Positions 43,648 to 52,072 of a stretch of DNA of 64,000 bases are shown here, in pieces. How positions within the stretch are numbered: position 1 is the stretch's first letter; each line of letters starts with the position of its first letter. Under the pieces are notes generated by a model that had not been told where the DNA came from, did no database searches, and saw only the letters and a program-made list of their open reading frames with translations. This stretch comes from Streptomyces bambusae (GTDB lineage Bacteria > Actinomycetota > Actinomycetes > Streptomycetales > Streptomycetaceae): assembly GCF_020532645.1 (NCBI RefSeq), contig NZ_JAJAUZ010000007.1, forward strand, positions 62,001-126,000, in the 5' to 3' direction. Made by a program: the position numbers and the translations under genes.

Positions 43648-44685
43648 TCAGGCAGCGTTGATCATCGTCCACGGCACCGTGCGGCCCAGGGCCTGCCGCG
43701 GCTTGCTCTGCGCCCAGTGCCGCACCGCCGCGGCCATCACCCCGCCCGGGTCGGCGACCTTGTGCGTGGGCTCGAACGGCCGGCTCATGCTGGTGTAGCT
43801 CTGGAACATCGCCAGCAGCCGCACCGCCTCCTGCTGCACGGGGGAGAGCCACTGCGCGGCCAGCGGCAGGAAGAAGCGGTTCCAGCTGTCCGTGGACACG
43901 GTCGGCGGCTGCGCGATCGGATCGACCCCGTGCTCGGCCCGGAACGCGTTCAGCGTCTCGCAGGTGATCCGCACCAGGTCGGACAGGCGCATGCTGTCCT
44001 CCCCGGCGGAGATCACCTCGGTGCGCGGCGCCCCCGGAGCCGTCCCGAGGGCCGCCTGCGCGATCACCTCGGCGACCTCGTCGACCGGGGCGATCTCCGC
44101 GTACCCGTCCGGGTCCCCGACGGCCACCGCCGCCAGACCGGTCACCAGCGCCGGGAACAGGCTGTACGGGCCGGAGAAGCGGTTGATCAGGCCGTCGCCG
44201 CGGCGGCCCAGCACCAGCGGCGGCCGGACGATCGTCGCCGGACCGCGGTGCTCGGTCGCCACGATCTCCTCGCAGACGGCCTTCGACCACTCGTAGCCGT
44301 TGCGGTAGCCCTCGAACTCCTCGCCGCGGAGGTCCTCGGCGGAGCGGACACCGCCCACGTAGGCGGTGGAGACGTGCACGACATGGGTGTCCGGACCGGC
44401 CAGACCCAGCACCGCCCGCAGCGTCCGTATGTTGGCGTCCGTGGCCTCCTGGCGGCTCATGGTCCAACGGGTGGACGCCGCGGTGTGCACGATGACGTCC
44501 CAGGGACGCCCGGTCAGCGGTTCCGGGGCCGCTTCGGCCCCGATGTTCCAGGGCACGGGACCGGAGTCGCCGCCGGCCGCACGGCGTGCCGTACGGACGA
44601 TGCCGCCGGGACCCGCGTCCGCGGCGAGCCGCTCGGCCACTTCGGTGCCCACGACGCCGGAGGCGCCGGTGACGAGGATGCGCAT
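43648..44685 (-). CDS. Extended SDR, thioester-reductase/fatty acyl reductase type
   Basis: 345 aa from ATG 44685 (GGGAGTC 8 bases upstream). Rossmann motif TGASGVVG, VIVHTAASTRW, VHVSTAYVGG and catalytic YEWSK resemble reductase domains that release carrier-bound acyl chains as aldehydes. The C-terminal part (about 255-345) is helical, with NRFFLPLAAQWLSPVQQ as in fatty acyl reductases. Together with the aminotransferase it could convert an acyl-ACP to an aldehyde and then an amine. It lies 17 bp after the ketosynthase gene. Confidence 0.83.
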   Translation of the reverse strand: MRILVTGASGVVGTEVAERLAADAGPGGIVRTARRAAGGDSGPVPWNIGAEAAPEPLTGRPWDVIVHTAASTRWTMSRQEATDANIRTLRAVLGLAGPDTHVVHVSTAYVGGVRSAEDLRGEEFEGYRNGYEWSKAVCEEIVATEHRGPATIVRPPLVLGRRGDGLINRFSGPYSLFPALVTGLAAVAVGDPDGYAEIAPVDEVAEVIAQAALGTAPGAPRTEVISAGEDSMRLSDLVRITCETLNAFRAEHGVDPIAQPPTVSTDSWNRFFLPLAAQWLSPVQQEAVRLLAMFQSYTSMSRPFEPTHKVADPGGVMAAAVRHWAQSKPRQALGRTVPWTMINAA

Positions 44686-44702
44686 GGCAAGACTCCCGGG
44701 GT

Positions 44703-45968
44703 TCAGGTGGAGGGCTGCAGGACCAGGCAGACGTTCTGCCCGCCGAAGCCGAAGGAGTTGGAGAGCACCGGCGCGGCGTCCACGCTGCGCGGGGCACCGG
44801 CGACCACGTCGATCCGGTCCGCCTCCGAGGACGTGGTCAGGTTGGCGACGGGCGGTACGATCCGCCGCTCCGCGCAGACCAGGGCGATCGCGGCCTCCAG
44901 CGCGCCGGAGCCCCCGATCAGGTGCCCGGTGACGCCCTTCACGGCGGTCACCGGAGGCGCCTGACCGTTGAAGCAACGGTGGATGGCGGCCGCCTCGGCC
45001 CGGTCGTTGGCCTGCGTGGACGTGCCGTGCGCACTGATCTGGCCGATGTCCGACGGCAGCAGCCCGGCGTCCGCGACGGCCTGAGCCATGCACGCCGCCG
45101 CGACGGCCCCGTCGGCGTGCGGCGCCACGATGTGGTGGGCGTCGGCGTTGGTGGCGTACCCGGCGATCTCGCCCAGGATCGTCGCCCCGCGGGCCAGCGC
45201 GGCATCGCGCCGCTCCAGGACGAGCACGGCCGCGCCCTCGCCCATCACGAACCCGTCGCGGTCGGCGTCGAACGGCCGGCTCGCCTTCGCTGGATCGCCG
45301 TTGCGGGTGGACAGCGCCTGCATCCGGGAGAAACCGCTCAGCATGAAGGTGGTCACCGCCGAGTCGAACCCGCCGGCGACCGCCACGTCGAGCTCCCCGT
45401 ACTGGATGCGGCGGGCCGCCTCCCCGATGGCCGTGGCGCCGCTGGCGCAGGCGGTGGCGTACGTGACGCAGGAACCCTGGAAGCCGAAGCGCATGGCCAC
45501 CCGGGCGGCCGCCGAGTTGGCCATGGTCCGGGGCACCGAGTGCACCGGCATGGCCGTCGGCTTCGCGTCGTTGTCCCGTACCAGCCCCTCCATCGTGGGG
45601 AGGCCGCCGATGCCGGTGCCGAGGTGGACCCCCACCCGGGACGGCGGCAGCTCGGGCAGCGCGGCCTGCCGGACCGCGTCGGCGGCGGCGCACAGTGCCA
45701 GCTCGGTCGGCCGGTCGATCTGACGGCGCTCCCGGCGGGTGATGTACGCGTCGATGTCGAACTCGGGCACCCGGCAGGCGATGTGGACAGGGGAGCCCGC
45801 ATCGATCAGGTCCATGTGCACGGCGGCGGCGGGACGCGCCGCGAGGACGGTGTCCATGACCTCGTCGAGGGTCAGGCCGACCGGGGACTTCACGCCGATC
45901 CCGGTGACGACCACCCGCGGCCGCCCGGCGGCCCGGCCCGTCGCGCCGGCGGTGTGCTGCGTGGTCAT
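44703..45968 (-). CDS. Beta-ketoacyl-ACP synthase (FabF type)
   Basis: 421 aa. Catalytic triad is intact: Cys174 (TYATACASGATA), His314 (ISAHGTSTQAND) and His349 (KGVTGHLIGGSG, with Lys344). It condenses malonyl-ACP with an acyl chain. No chain-length-factor partner is present, so it looks like a FabF or single-KS system rather than a type II aromatic PKS. ATG 45968 overlaps the ACP stop (ATGA), so the carrier and synthase are made together. Confidence 0.92.
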   Translation of the reverse strand: MTTQHTAGATGRAAGRPRVVVTGIGVKSPVGLTLDEVMDTVLAARPAAAVHMDLIDAGSPVHIACRVPEFDIDAYITRRERRQIDRPTELALCAAADAVRQAALPELPPSRVGVHLGTGIGGLPTMEGLVRDNDAKPTAMPVHSVPRTMANSAAARVAMRFGFQGSCVTYATACASGATAIGEAARRIQYGELDVAVAGGFDSAVTTFMLSGFSRMQALSTRNGDPAKASRPFDADRDGFVMGEGAAVLVLERRDAALARGATILGEIAGYATNADAHHIVAPHADGAVAAACMAQAVADAGLLPSDIGQISAHGTSTQANDRAEAAAIHRCFNGQAPPVTAVKGVTGHLIGGSGALEAAIALVCAERRIVPPVANLTTSSEADRIDVVAGAPRSVDAAPVLSNSFGFGGQNVCLVLQPST

Positions 45969-46240
45969 GAGCGGCCCGCCCGGCGCTCCGCGAGGAGGGC
46001 GACGGCGTCGCCTACGGTCTCGGCCCGCATCAGCTCGTCGGCCGCGATGGGCACGTTGAGCACCTGCTCGAGCCGGGCGCCGATCGCCATCAACTCCAGG
46101 CTGTCGATGCCGTGTTCGGCACGCAGATCGGTGCTCTCGAGGATGGCGTCGGGACTGGTCCCGAGAATGTCGGCGACGGTCTCCCGCACGACGCCGAACA
46201 GATCGTCGGTCGCCACGGCGGTGGATTCGATGGAGTTCAA
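45965..46240 (-). CDS. Acyl carrier protein of the biosynthetic cluster
   Basis: 91 aa from a TTG start at 46240, supported by GGAGG 6 bases upstream (an internal GTG has no ribosome site). The carrier site GIDSLELMAIGARLE has an intact Ser, and TVGDAVALLAERR is the last helix. It probably holds the growing acyl chain for the ketosynthase, reductases and P450. The upstream gap is filled by a 13-bp tandem repeat array. Confidence 0.9.
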   Translation of the reverse strand: MNSIESTAVATDDLFGVVRETVADILGTSPDAILESTDLRAEHGIDSLELMAIGARLEQVLNVPIAADELMRAETVGDAVALLAERRAGRS

Positions 46241-46267
46241 CTCAGGCCTCCGATAGGCATGTGGTGA

Positions 46268-46358
46268 GGAACGGATGTCAGGGACGGACGTCAGGAACGG
46301 ACGTCAGGAACGGACGTCAGGAACGGACGTCAGGAACGGACGTCAGGAACGGACGTCA
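46268..46358. repeat. Seven tandem 13-bp repeats between aminotransferase and ACP
   Basis: Seven head-to-tail copies of GGAACGGACGTCA (the first two differ by one base each). The last copy includes the stop codon of the aminotransferase. On the coding strand each unit begins TGACGTCC. Because 13 is not a multiple of 3, every reading frame meets stop codons. Each unit also contains the palindrome GACGTC (GATGTC in the first). Confidence 0.95.
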
Positions 46359-47618
46359 GTCCGGGAGCCCGGCCGGGGCCGCCGCGCCGAGCGCGGTGTC
46401 GAGGATCGCCAGCGCCTCGTCCAGCTCCGCGTCGGTGGTGACCAGCGGGGGCAGCAGCCGGACGGTGGTCGGACGGCCCAGGCACGGCGAGACCAGCAGA
46501 CCGTTGTTGGCCAGCCCGACCACGGCCTCGCCGGCCGCCGCCGGAGTGGTGAACTCGATGCCCCACAGCAGCCCCCGGCCGTGGTGCCCGGCCATCACCC
46601 GCGGATGGCGCTCGCCCAGGGCCCGCAGCCCGTCGGCCAGGCGCGCCGACAACTTCGCACCGTGCTCGGCGAGTTCTTCCACCGCCTCCAGCGCGGCGGG
46701 CAGCGCGGCGCAGCTCAGCGGGTGGCCGCCGAAGGTCGCCGAATGCAGGAACGGGTCCTGCGCCAGCGGCGCGTACAGCTCCTCGCTGCACACCACCGCC
46801 GACAGCGGCACCACCCCGCCGCCGAGCGGCTTGCCGACGAGCACGGCGTCCACCGGCAGCCCGTCCGCCAGCGCGACCGAGGGCTCCCCGCAGCGGCGCA
46901 GCCCGCACTGGATCTCGTCCGCGATGGCGAACGCGCCGTGGGAGTGCGCGTCCTCGCACCACTGCCGCAGGACCTCGGTCCGCAGCGGCACGGCGCCGTT
47001 CTCGCCCTGCACCGGCTCGAACACGACGGCCGCCACCGGCGCCGCGGCGATCTGCTTCCGGACCGCGTCCGGGTCCTCGGGGTCGATGTGGACGACGTCG
47101 ACGACGGCGCCCTTGAGGCCGGTCCGGAACAGCGGGCTGTGCGTCAGGGCGAGGGCGCCCAGCGTCTTGCCGTGGTAGCCGCCGGTCACGGCGAGGACCC
47201 GGTCCCGGCCGGTGGCGAGCCGGGCGAGCTTCACGGACACCTCGACGGCGTCGGCGCCGTTGAGGCCGAAGTAGACCTTGGGGAGCCGGCCGCCCAGGTA
47301 GTCGGCGAGGAGGGCCGCCGCCCGCGCGGCCACCGGATTGGCCAGGCTGCGCGTCGACGTCGGCATCACCTCCAGCTGCCGGGCCACCGCCGCCACCACA
47401 CCGGGGTGCCGGTGGCCGAGCAGGGCGACCGCGTACGAGCCGAAGTCGAGCGCCGAGCGGCCGTCGGACAGGGTGACGCGGGAGCCCAGCGCACTGGCCT
47501 CCACGGCTCCCTGGCCGGCGAACTTGCCGGTCAGCGCGAGCTTCGGGGACTGGTGGCGGCGGAGCTGGTCGAAGACCTCGCCGGCCTGCGGCGGGGTGGT
47601 CGTGGACGTGTCGGCCAC
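46356..47618 (-). CDS. Class III PLP aminotransferase
   Basis: 420 aa from GTG 47618 (AGGAGG 7 bases upstream). PLP motifs are VFEPVQGENG, ADEIQCG (Asp234-Glu235) and the Schiff-base Lys263 (AVLVGKPLGGG). It resembles omega-amino acid/amine aminotransferases. In context it may aminate the aldehyde or ketone made by the reductases. Its stop lies in the 13-bp repeat array. Confidence 0.9.
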   Translation of the reverse strand: MADTSTTTPPQAGEVFDQLRRHQSPKLALTGKFAGQGAVEASALGSRVTLSDGRSALDFGSYAVALLGHRHPGVVAAVARQLEVMPTSTRSLANPVAARAAALLADYLGGRLPKVYFGLNGADAVEVSVKLARLATGRDRVLAVTGGYHGKTLGALALTHSPLFRTGLKGAVVDVVHIDPEDPDAVRKQIAAAPVAAVVFEPVQGENGAVPLRTEVLRQWCEDAHSHGAFAIADEIQCGLRRCGEPSVALADGLPVDAVLVGKPLGGGVVPLSAVVCSEELYAPLAQDPFLHSATFGGHPLSCAALPAALEAVEELAEHGAKLSARLADGLRALGERHPRVMAGHHGRGLLWGIEFTTPAAAGEAVVGLANNGLLVSPCLGRPTTVRLLPPLVTTDAELDEALAILDTALGAAAPAGLPD

Positions 47619-47665
47619 GGGAAGACCTCCTGGAGAGGGTGGGGACGGCGGGCGGGGGGGTCGCG

Positions 47666-48118
47666 TCAGAGGGCGGCGCTGCCGGTGAGCCGCCGCTCCA
47701 GCGCGTGCAGCATCTGCTCGGCGTTCTCGCGCAGCGCGGTGGCGGCGACCGGGTTGAGCATGTCGGCGAGCAGCGGGATCCCGATCTCGAACTCGACGGT
47801 CAGCGAGACCCGGCTGCCGCCGTCACCGGAGGGCTGCACGGCCCAGTGGCCCACGAAGTGCGCCAGGTCGCCGCTGACCTGGTGGAAGTCGAAGCGCCGG
47901 GCGGTGTGGTCGAGCCGCTCGGCCTCCACCCACTCCAGGACCGAGCCCTTGAGGTGGACGGACCAGGCCGTCGTGCGCTCGTCCTCGCCGCTGCGGTCGA
48001 CGACCGTGACGGACTGGACGCTGTCCATGCAGGACGCGTAGCTCTCGACGTCGATGACGGCGGCCCAGCTGTCCTCGGGGCGGGCGGCGATGGGGATCTC
48101 AACCTGGACGAGGGGCAT
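47666..48118 (-). CDS. SRPBCC-fold protein (aromatase/cyclase type)
   Basis: 150 aa. Helix-grip fold: VQVEIPIAARPEDSWAAVIDVESYASCMDSV, WVEAERLDHTARRFDFHQVSGDLAHFVGHW and a long C-terminal helix (LRENAEQMLHALERRL). Such proteins bind hydrophobic ligands and in polyketide clusters guide cyclisation. AGAGAGAAC precedes ATG 48118. It is 47 bp upstream of the aminotransferase gene. Confidence 0.8.
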   Translation of the reverse strand: MPLVQVEIPIAARPEDSWAAVIDVESYASCMDSVQSVTVVDRSGEDERTTAWSVHLKGSVLEWVEAERLDHTARRFDFHQVSGDLAHFVGHWAVQPSGDGGSRVSLTVEFEIGIPLLADMLNPVAATALRENAEQMLHALERRLTGSAAL

Positions 48119-48183
48119 GGCTGTTCTCTCTCTTTGACGATGTCAGTGAAGTGACGGAATGTCAGAAGTGGTGCAGGGGTGGA

Positions 48184-49416
48184 TCAGGACTTGGGTGCCA
48201 GCGCCTGCTCGCGCGCCGCCTCCAGGGCCCGCGGAAGCAGCATCCGCAGCACCGCCCGGGGCAGCCGCCCGGTGTGTGTGAGCGCGTACGACTGCTCGAC
48301 GAGCTCGCAGCCGAATTCCCGCTTGGGCTCGTACGCGGTCTGCGCGAACCGGATGTGCCGGCAGCCCCGGCCGATGGCCAGCTCGATCGCCGCGTAGTGA
48401 AGGTTGTGGTAGAGCCGCGCCCGGTGGGCCAGCCCGTAGTCCAGGCCGATCCGCGCCCCGACCGCACCGCTGCCGCGGAACAGGCAGTGCAGGTACCCCA
48501 CCAGCCGGTCGCCCTCGAAGCAGGCGACCAGCCGCTGCTCGGTGCCGTCGGCCCCGCCGTCGGCGCCCTCGGCGAGGGTGCGCACGAATGTCTCGTCGAG
48601 GACGTCGAGGGTCTGGTCGGCGCGGTCCATGACCTGCCGGTACAGCCCCATCATCGCGGGGACGAGGTGTCCGAACTCGTCGAGCACCTCCATACGGAGG
48701 TCCTCCTGCTGCTCGAACTTCCGTATCTTGCTGCGGGCGTTGCGCCGCGGCTTCGCCGGAAGCGAGGCCAGGAAGCCTTCGAAGTCGGCGTGCCCCAGCG
48801 GGAGTTCGGTGTCCGGCAGGGCGGCCACGGTGAAGAACCCCGCCGCATCCAGCCCCGGCCGCAGCGCGCCGAGGCCGTCCGGCGCGAAGTCCTTGAACAC
48901 GACTGTCCCCAGGCGGTGTTCGCGCGCGAAGGCCATCACCTCCCGCACCAGCAGCCGGGCCGCCGGCGCCGGCAGCGGCTCCCGTCCCATGACGTGGCCC
49001 TGGCCGAGGAAGTTACCGCAGAACAGCATCGACACCCGCACGAGCCGGGGGAAGGCCCGGGCCACCGGCGCCATCAGCCGCCGCTCCTCGGGCCCCACGA
49101 CCCGGTCGAGCCGCAGCCGGCGCACCGCACTCAGCGGCAGCGCCGCGAACGGCCGGCCGTCCCGGCGCACCAGCAGGTACGCGTACGCGTCCGGGCCGAT
49201 CGAGGCACCCTGCATGGCGGCGAACACGTCCTGCCCCCACATCGGGTCGTCCGCCGGCGCCAGCTCGTCCCACACCGGCCGCGGCAGGTCCTCGGCCCGC
49301 TCCAGCCGCTCCACCGTGAAGACGGCCCCCTCGCCGGCCCCGGCGTCCCGCCCGGCCGCCCCCGCCTCGCCGGCGCCGGCGCCGGCCGGGGCGGCGATCC
49401 CGCCGTCAGCCGACAC
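48184..49416 (-). CDS. FemAB/GNAT-like acyltransferase (peptidogalycan synthesis family)
   Basis: 410 aa from GTG 49416, overlapping the previous stop by 11 bases. After an Ala/Gly-rich leader come two GNAT-like lobes: WDELAPADDPMWGQDVFAAM, FCGNFLGQGHVMG, LPLGHADFEGFLASLPAKPRRNARSKIRKFE, and GARIGLDYGLAHRARLYHNLHY with IRFAQTAYEPKREFGCE. It could attach an aminoacyl or acyl group to an amine. Its exact role in the pathway is unknown. Confidence 0.75.
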   Translation of the reverse strand: MSADGGIAAPAGAGAGEAGAAGRDAGAGEGAVFTVERLERAEDLPRPVWDELAPADDPMWGQDVFAAMQGASIGPDAYAYLLVRRDGRPFAALPLSAVRRLRLDRVVGPEERRLMAPVARAFPRLVRVSMLFCGNFLGQGHVMGREPLPAPAARLLVREVMAFAREHRLGTVVFKDFAPDGLGALRPGLDAAGFFTVAALPDTELPLGHADFEGFLASLPAKPRRNARSKIRKFEQQEDLRMEVLDEFGHLVPAMMGLYRQVMDRADQTLDVLDETFVRTLAEGADGGADGTEQRLVACFEGDRLVGYLHCLFRGSGAVGARIGLDYGLAHRARLYHNLHYAAIELAIGRGCRHIRFAQTAYEPKREFGCELVEQSYALTHTGRLPRAVLRMLLPRALEAAREQALAPKS

Positions 49417-50539
49417 GGAGCGGCTCGCCGTCCAGTGCCGCGCACAGCGCCTCGGCCATCCGGGCCCGGGCCGGCGGGTGGAAGTTCAGGCCCGCGGCCG
49501 CCGAAGCCAGGTACGTGCCCTCGTCGGAGCCGATGAACGACATGCCGCCCAGCGCCTCCAGAGCGGTCGCCGTGGTCCGTGCGATGGCGTCCTGGGCCGC
49601 GTAGCGCGCGGTGAGCGCGGCGGCCAGCAGCGGCTCGCCCCACTCCGCGGACTCCTCCATCCTGCGGGCCACGGCCTCGACGGCGAGCATCGCCGCATCG
49701 ACCTCGGTCACCAGCCCCGCCCGCACCGCGGCCGGCGCCTTCCCGTGCCCGGTGACACGCTCCACCAGTGCACTCGCCGTGCCCAGGTAGCCGGCGGTCA
49801 TCAGCAGCTCGAACCAGAGGAACCCCGCCACGTTCAGCGAATCCAGCACCGAATCGGCGGTCACCTCCGTCGGCACGACCATCTGCGGGTCGAGGGCGAC
49901 GTCCTCCAGCACCACCTCGTCGCTCTCCGCGCCGGCCAGCACCGTGCTCTGCCAGAAGGGCCGCACCGAGACGCCCGGCGCATCGGCGGGCACGATGGCG
50001 ACTGCCAGGCGCTCGGTGCCGTCCTCGTCCGCCATCACCACCGACGCCGTCAGCAGGTCCATCGAACGGGCCAGACTGCACGGCTTCTTGCTGCCGTTCA
50101 GCACCACCTCGCCGCCCCGGCGCTCGGCCCGGATCGCCGGCCGCAGGATGGACTGGCCGGTCCGGCCCTCGGAGAAGCCGGACGCCAGCAGCATCCGCTT
50201 GCCGACGATGGCCTCCAGCAGCATCCACTCGAACCCGGCGCCGTTCTTCGCGGCCTCCACCAGGCTCGCCACCGAGAAGTGGTGCATCGTCGTGGCGACG
50301 GCCAGCGACGGGCAGCGGGCACCCACGGCCCGCTGGACCCGCACGGCCTGCAACGGGCTCGCACCGACCCCGGTGTTCTGCTGCGGCACCAGCAGCGCCG
50401 CACCGCCCGCCTCGCGGAACGCGGCGATGGCCGGGCTGCCCGGCCGCTCCAGCTCGGCCAGCGGATGGCGGGAGAGTTCGGCGTCGAGGCCGGGGAGCAG
50501 AGCGTCGAGCACTGCGCGTTCGGTGTCCAGAAAGGCCAT
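49406..50539 (-). CDS. Acyl-CoA dehydrogenase-like flavoenzyme
   Basis: 377 aa, near the usual acyl-CoA dehydrogenase length. Helical N-lobe (FREAGGAALLVPQQNTGVGASP), middle beta domain (LASGFSEGRTGQSIL, VVLNGSKKPCSLARSMDLLTASV), C-lobe with LGGMSFIGSDEGTYLASAAAGLNF. In biosynthetic clusters such enzymes can place a double bond in an ACP-bound chain. There is a 3-base gap after the P450 gene and an 11-base overlap with the next, so they are co-translated. Confidence 0.83.
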   Translation of the reverse strand: MAFLDTERAVLDALLPGLDAELSRHPLAELERPGSPAIAAFREAGGAALLVPQQNTGVGASPLQAVRVQRAVGARCPSLAVATTMHHFSVASLVEAAKNGAGFEWMLLEAIVGKRMLLASGFSEGRTGQSILRPAIRAERRGGEVVLNGSKKPCSLARSMDLLTASVVMADEDGTERLAVAIVPADAPGVSVRPFWQSTVLAGAESDEVVLEDVALDPQMVVPTEVTADSVLDSLNVAGFLWFELLMTAGYLGTASALVERVTGHGKAPAAVRAGLVTEVDAAMLAVEAVARRMEESAEWGEPLLAAALTARYAAQDAIARTTATALEALGGMSFIGSDEGTYLASAAAGLNFHPPARARMAEALCAALDGEPLRVG

Positions 50540-50542
50540 GGG

Positions 50543-51820
50543 TCAGTCCTTCGTCGTCGTGGCGCCGGCCGCGGCCCGCGCAGGGGCCGCCACGGATCCG
50601 GCAGCGGTGGTCGTGGTCAGGGGAAGGTCCTCGTACATGCGCAGGCTGAAGGACTCGCGCCGCACCGGCGTCCCCGCCAGTGCGAGGCCGGGGAACCGGG
50701 CGAACAGCCGGGTGACCGCGATGGATCCCTCCAGCCGGGCCAGAGCCGCACCGAGGCAGTAGTGCGGTCCGGCGCTGAAGCTCATCACCCTGCTCCCGGA
50801 CCGCCGTACGTCGAACCGGTGCGGGTCCGTGAACTGTGCCGGATCCCGGTTGGCGGCGGCGAGCACCGTCGTGACGTTCGCCCCCGCGGGCACGGCGACC
50901 CCGCGGATCTCGGTGGCCACCGAGGCGATCCGCTCGGTCATCTGCACGGGCGTGTCCCAGCGCAGCGCCTCGTCGACGGCCTGCGCCGCGAGCTCCGGAT
51001 CGGCCTCCAGCGCGGCCCGCTGCTCCGGATGCGTCAGCAGCGCGTGCGTCGCGATGCCCAGCATGGCGGCGGTCGTCTCGAAGCCGGCGACGAACGTCAG
51101 GAGCAGCGTGTCGACCACCTCCTTGCGGGTGAGCCGGTCCTGCCCCTCCCCGGTCTCCAGCAGCACGGTGGCCAGGTCCTCGCGGGGTTCGACCGCCCGG
51201 CGCTGCAGCAAGTCCTCGAAATACGCGCGGAGTTCGATGACGGCGGCGTCGGCGCGCGCCCAGTCCTCCTCGGTGCGCACCGGTTCCAGAAGCCGGCTGG
51301 CGTCACCGCCCAGCCGCTGGAACCGCAGCCGGTCCTCGGCCGGCACCCCGATCAGCTCGCCGACCACCGCCACCGGCAGCGGATAGCCCACCAGCTCCTG
51401 GAAGTTGGCCGCCGCGCCGTCCGCCGTGGCCTCGGCGAAGGCGTCGAGCAGGGAGTCGGTGAGCTCCTCGACGGCCGTGCTGAGGGCGGCCACCCGCCGC
51501 GGGGTGAACCCGGCACCGATCAGCCGGCGCAGCCGGGTGTGGTCGGGCTGGTTGGCGCGCAGCATCGAGGCGTAGAAGAAGTCGGCGGCGGGGTGCTCCC
51601 GCCAGTCCGGCAGGTGGTCCTCGCACCAGGCCAGGTCGGGCGTACGGAACGAGGAATCGGTCAGGACCGCCTGGCAGTCGGCGTACGTCGTCAGGAAGTA
51701 GGTGTCGAGGTCCTTGTCGTAGTAGACCGGGAAGTTCTCGCGGAGCGCTTCCAGCGCCGGAAACGGGTTCTCCCGGCCTTCCGGCGTGAAGAGGGAGAAG
51801 AGCAGGTCCTGGGGGTTCAA
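50543..51820 (-). CDS. Cytochrome P450
   Basis: 425 aa from TTG 51820, with GAGGAC 6 bases upstream. The I-helix LLTFVAGFETTAAM, K-helix EALRW (ExxR) and heme loop FSAGPHYCLGAALARLE are all present, so it should be an active monooxygenase of the CYP105/107-like bacterial class. It is first gene of the cluster operon, right downstream of the SARP-type operator, so it is probably the regulated entry point. Confidence 0.9.
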   Translation of the reverse strand: MNPQDLLFSLFTPEGRENPFPALEALRENFPVYYDKDLDTYFLTTYADCQAVLTDSSFRTPDLAWCEDHLPDWREHPAADFFYASMLRANQPDHTRLRRLIGAGFTPRRVAALSTAVEELTDSLLDAFAEATADGAAANFQELVGYPLPVAVVGELIGVPAEDRLRFQRLGGDASRLLEPVRTEEDWARADAAVIELRAYFEDLLQRRAVEPREDLATVLLETGEGQDRLTRKEVVDTLLLTFVAGFETTAAMLGIATHALLTHPEQRAALEADPELAAQAVDEALRWDTPVQMTERIASVATEIRGVAVPAGANVTTVLAAANRDPAQFTDPHRFDVRRSGSRVMSFSAGPHYCLGAALARLEGSIAVTRLFARFPGLALAGTPVRRESFSLRMYEDLPLTTTTAAGSVAAPARAAAGATTTKD

Positions 51821-51909
51821 AGGGAGTCCTCAGCAGTTCGGCGTGCGTCGGCCCCGGGCGATCGAGGTCGCCCGGGCCACCCCCGGAACCGGTCGGACGT
51901 CCGTGCGGG

Positions 51910-51937
51910 GGGCGGTGACAAGAGCCTGTCACCGCCC
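51910..51937. promoter_or_regulatory. 11-bp inverted repeat in the P450 promoter region
   Basis: Perfect arms 51910-51920 and 51927-51937 with a 6-base loop (AGAGCC), 12 bases downstream (on the minus strand) of the heptamer array. It could be an operator or a leader hairpin. Confidence 0.6.
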
Positions 51938-51948
51938 TGCTCGCACGC

Positions 51949-51988
51949 CCTCAACAGCACATCAACGGAACCTCAACCGGACCTCGAC
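51949..51988 (-). promoter_or_regulatory. SARP-type operator: four heptamers at 11-bp spacing
   Basis: On the minus strand, GTCGAGG, GTTGAGG, GTTGATG and GTTGAGG start at 51988, 51977, 51966 and 51955, each followed by a 4-base spacer. SARP activators are known to bind direct heptamer repeats spaced 11 bp, one helical turn, beside the -35/-10 region. The site lies upstream of the P450 start (51820) and after the first SARP gene, so it probably switches on the biosynthetic operon. The adjoining 51989-52072 holds nothing else seen. Confidence 0.82.
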
Positions 51989-52072
51989 CGCCCCCGCATG
52001 CCCGGCCACTGCCCCGCCGCGGACGCCCGGCCCGGATGCCGCGGGCCACCCGCCCCGGCGGACCCCACCGCG

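Noticed and set aside
44703..46240. Type II aromatic polyketide cluster
   Set aside because: Only one ketosynthase with intact Cys is present and there is no chain-length factor. The SRPBCC protein alone is not enough.
46268..46358. CRISPR array
   Set aside because: Repeats are directly adjacent with no spacers and no cas genes in the window.
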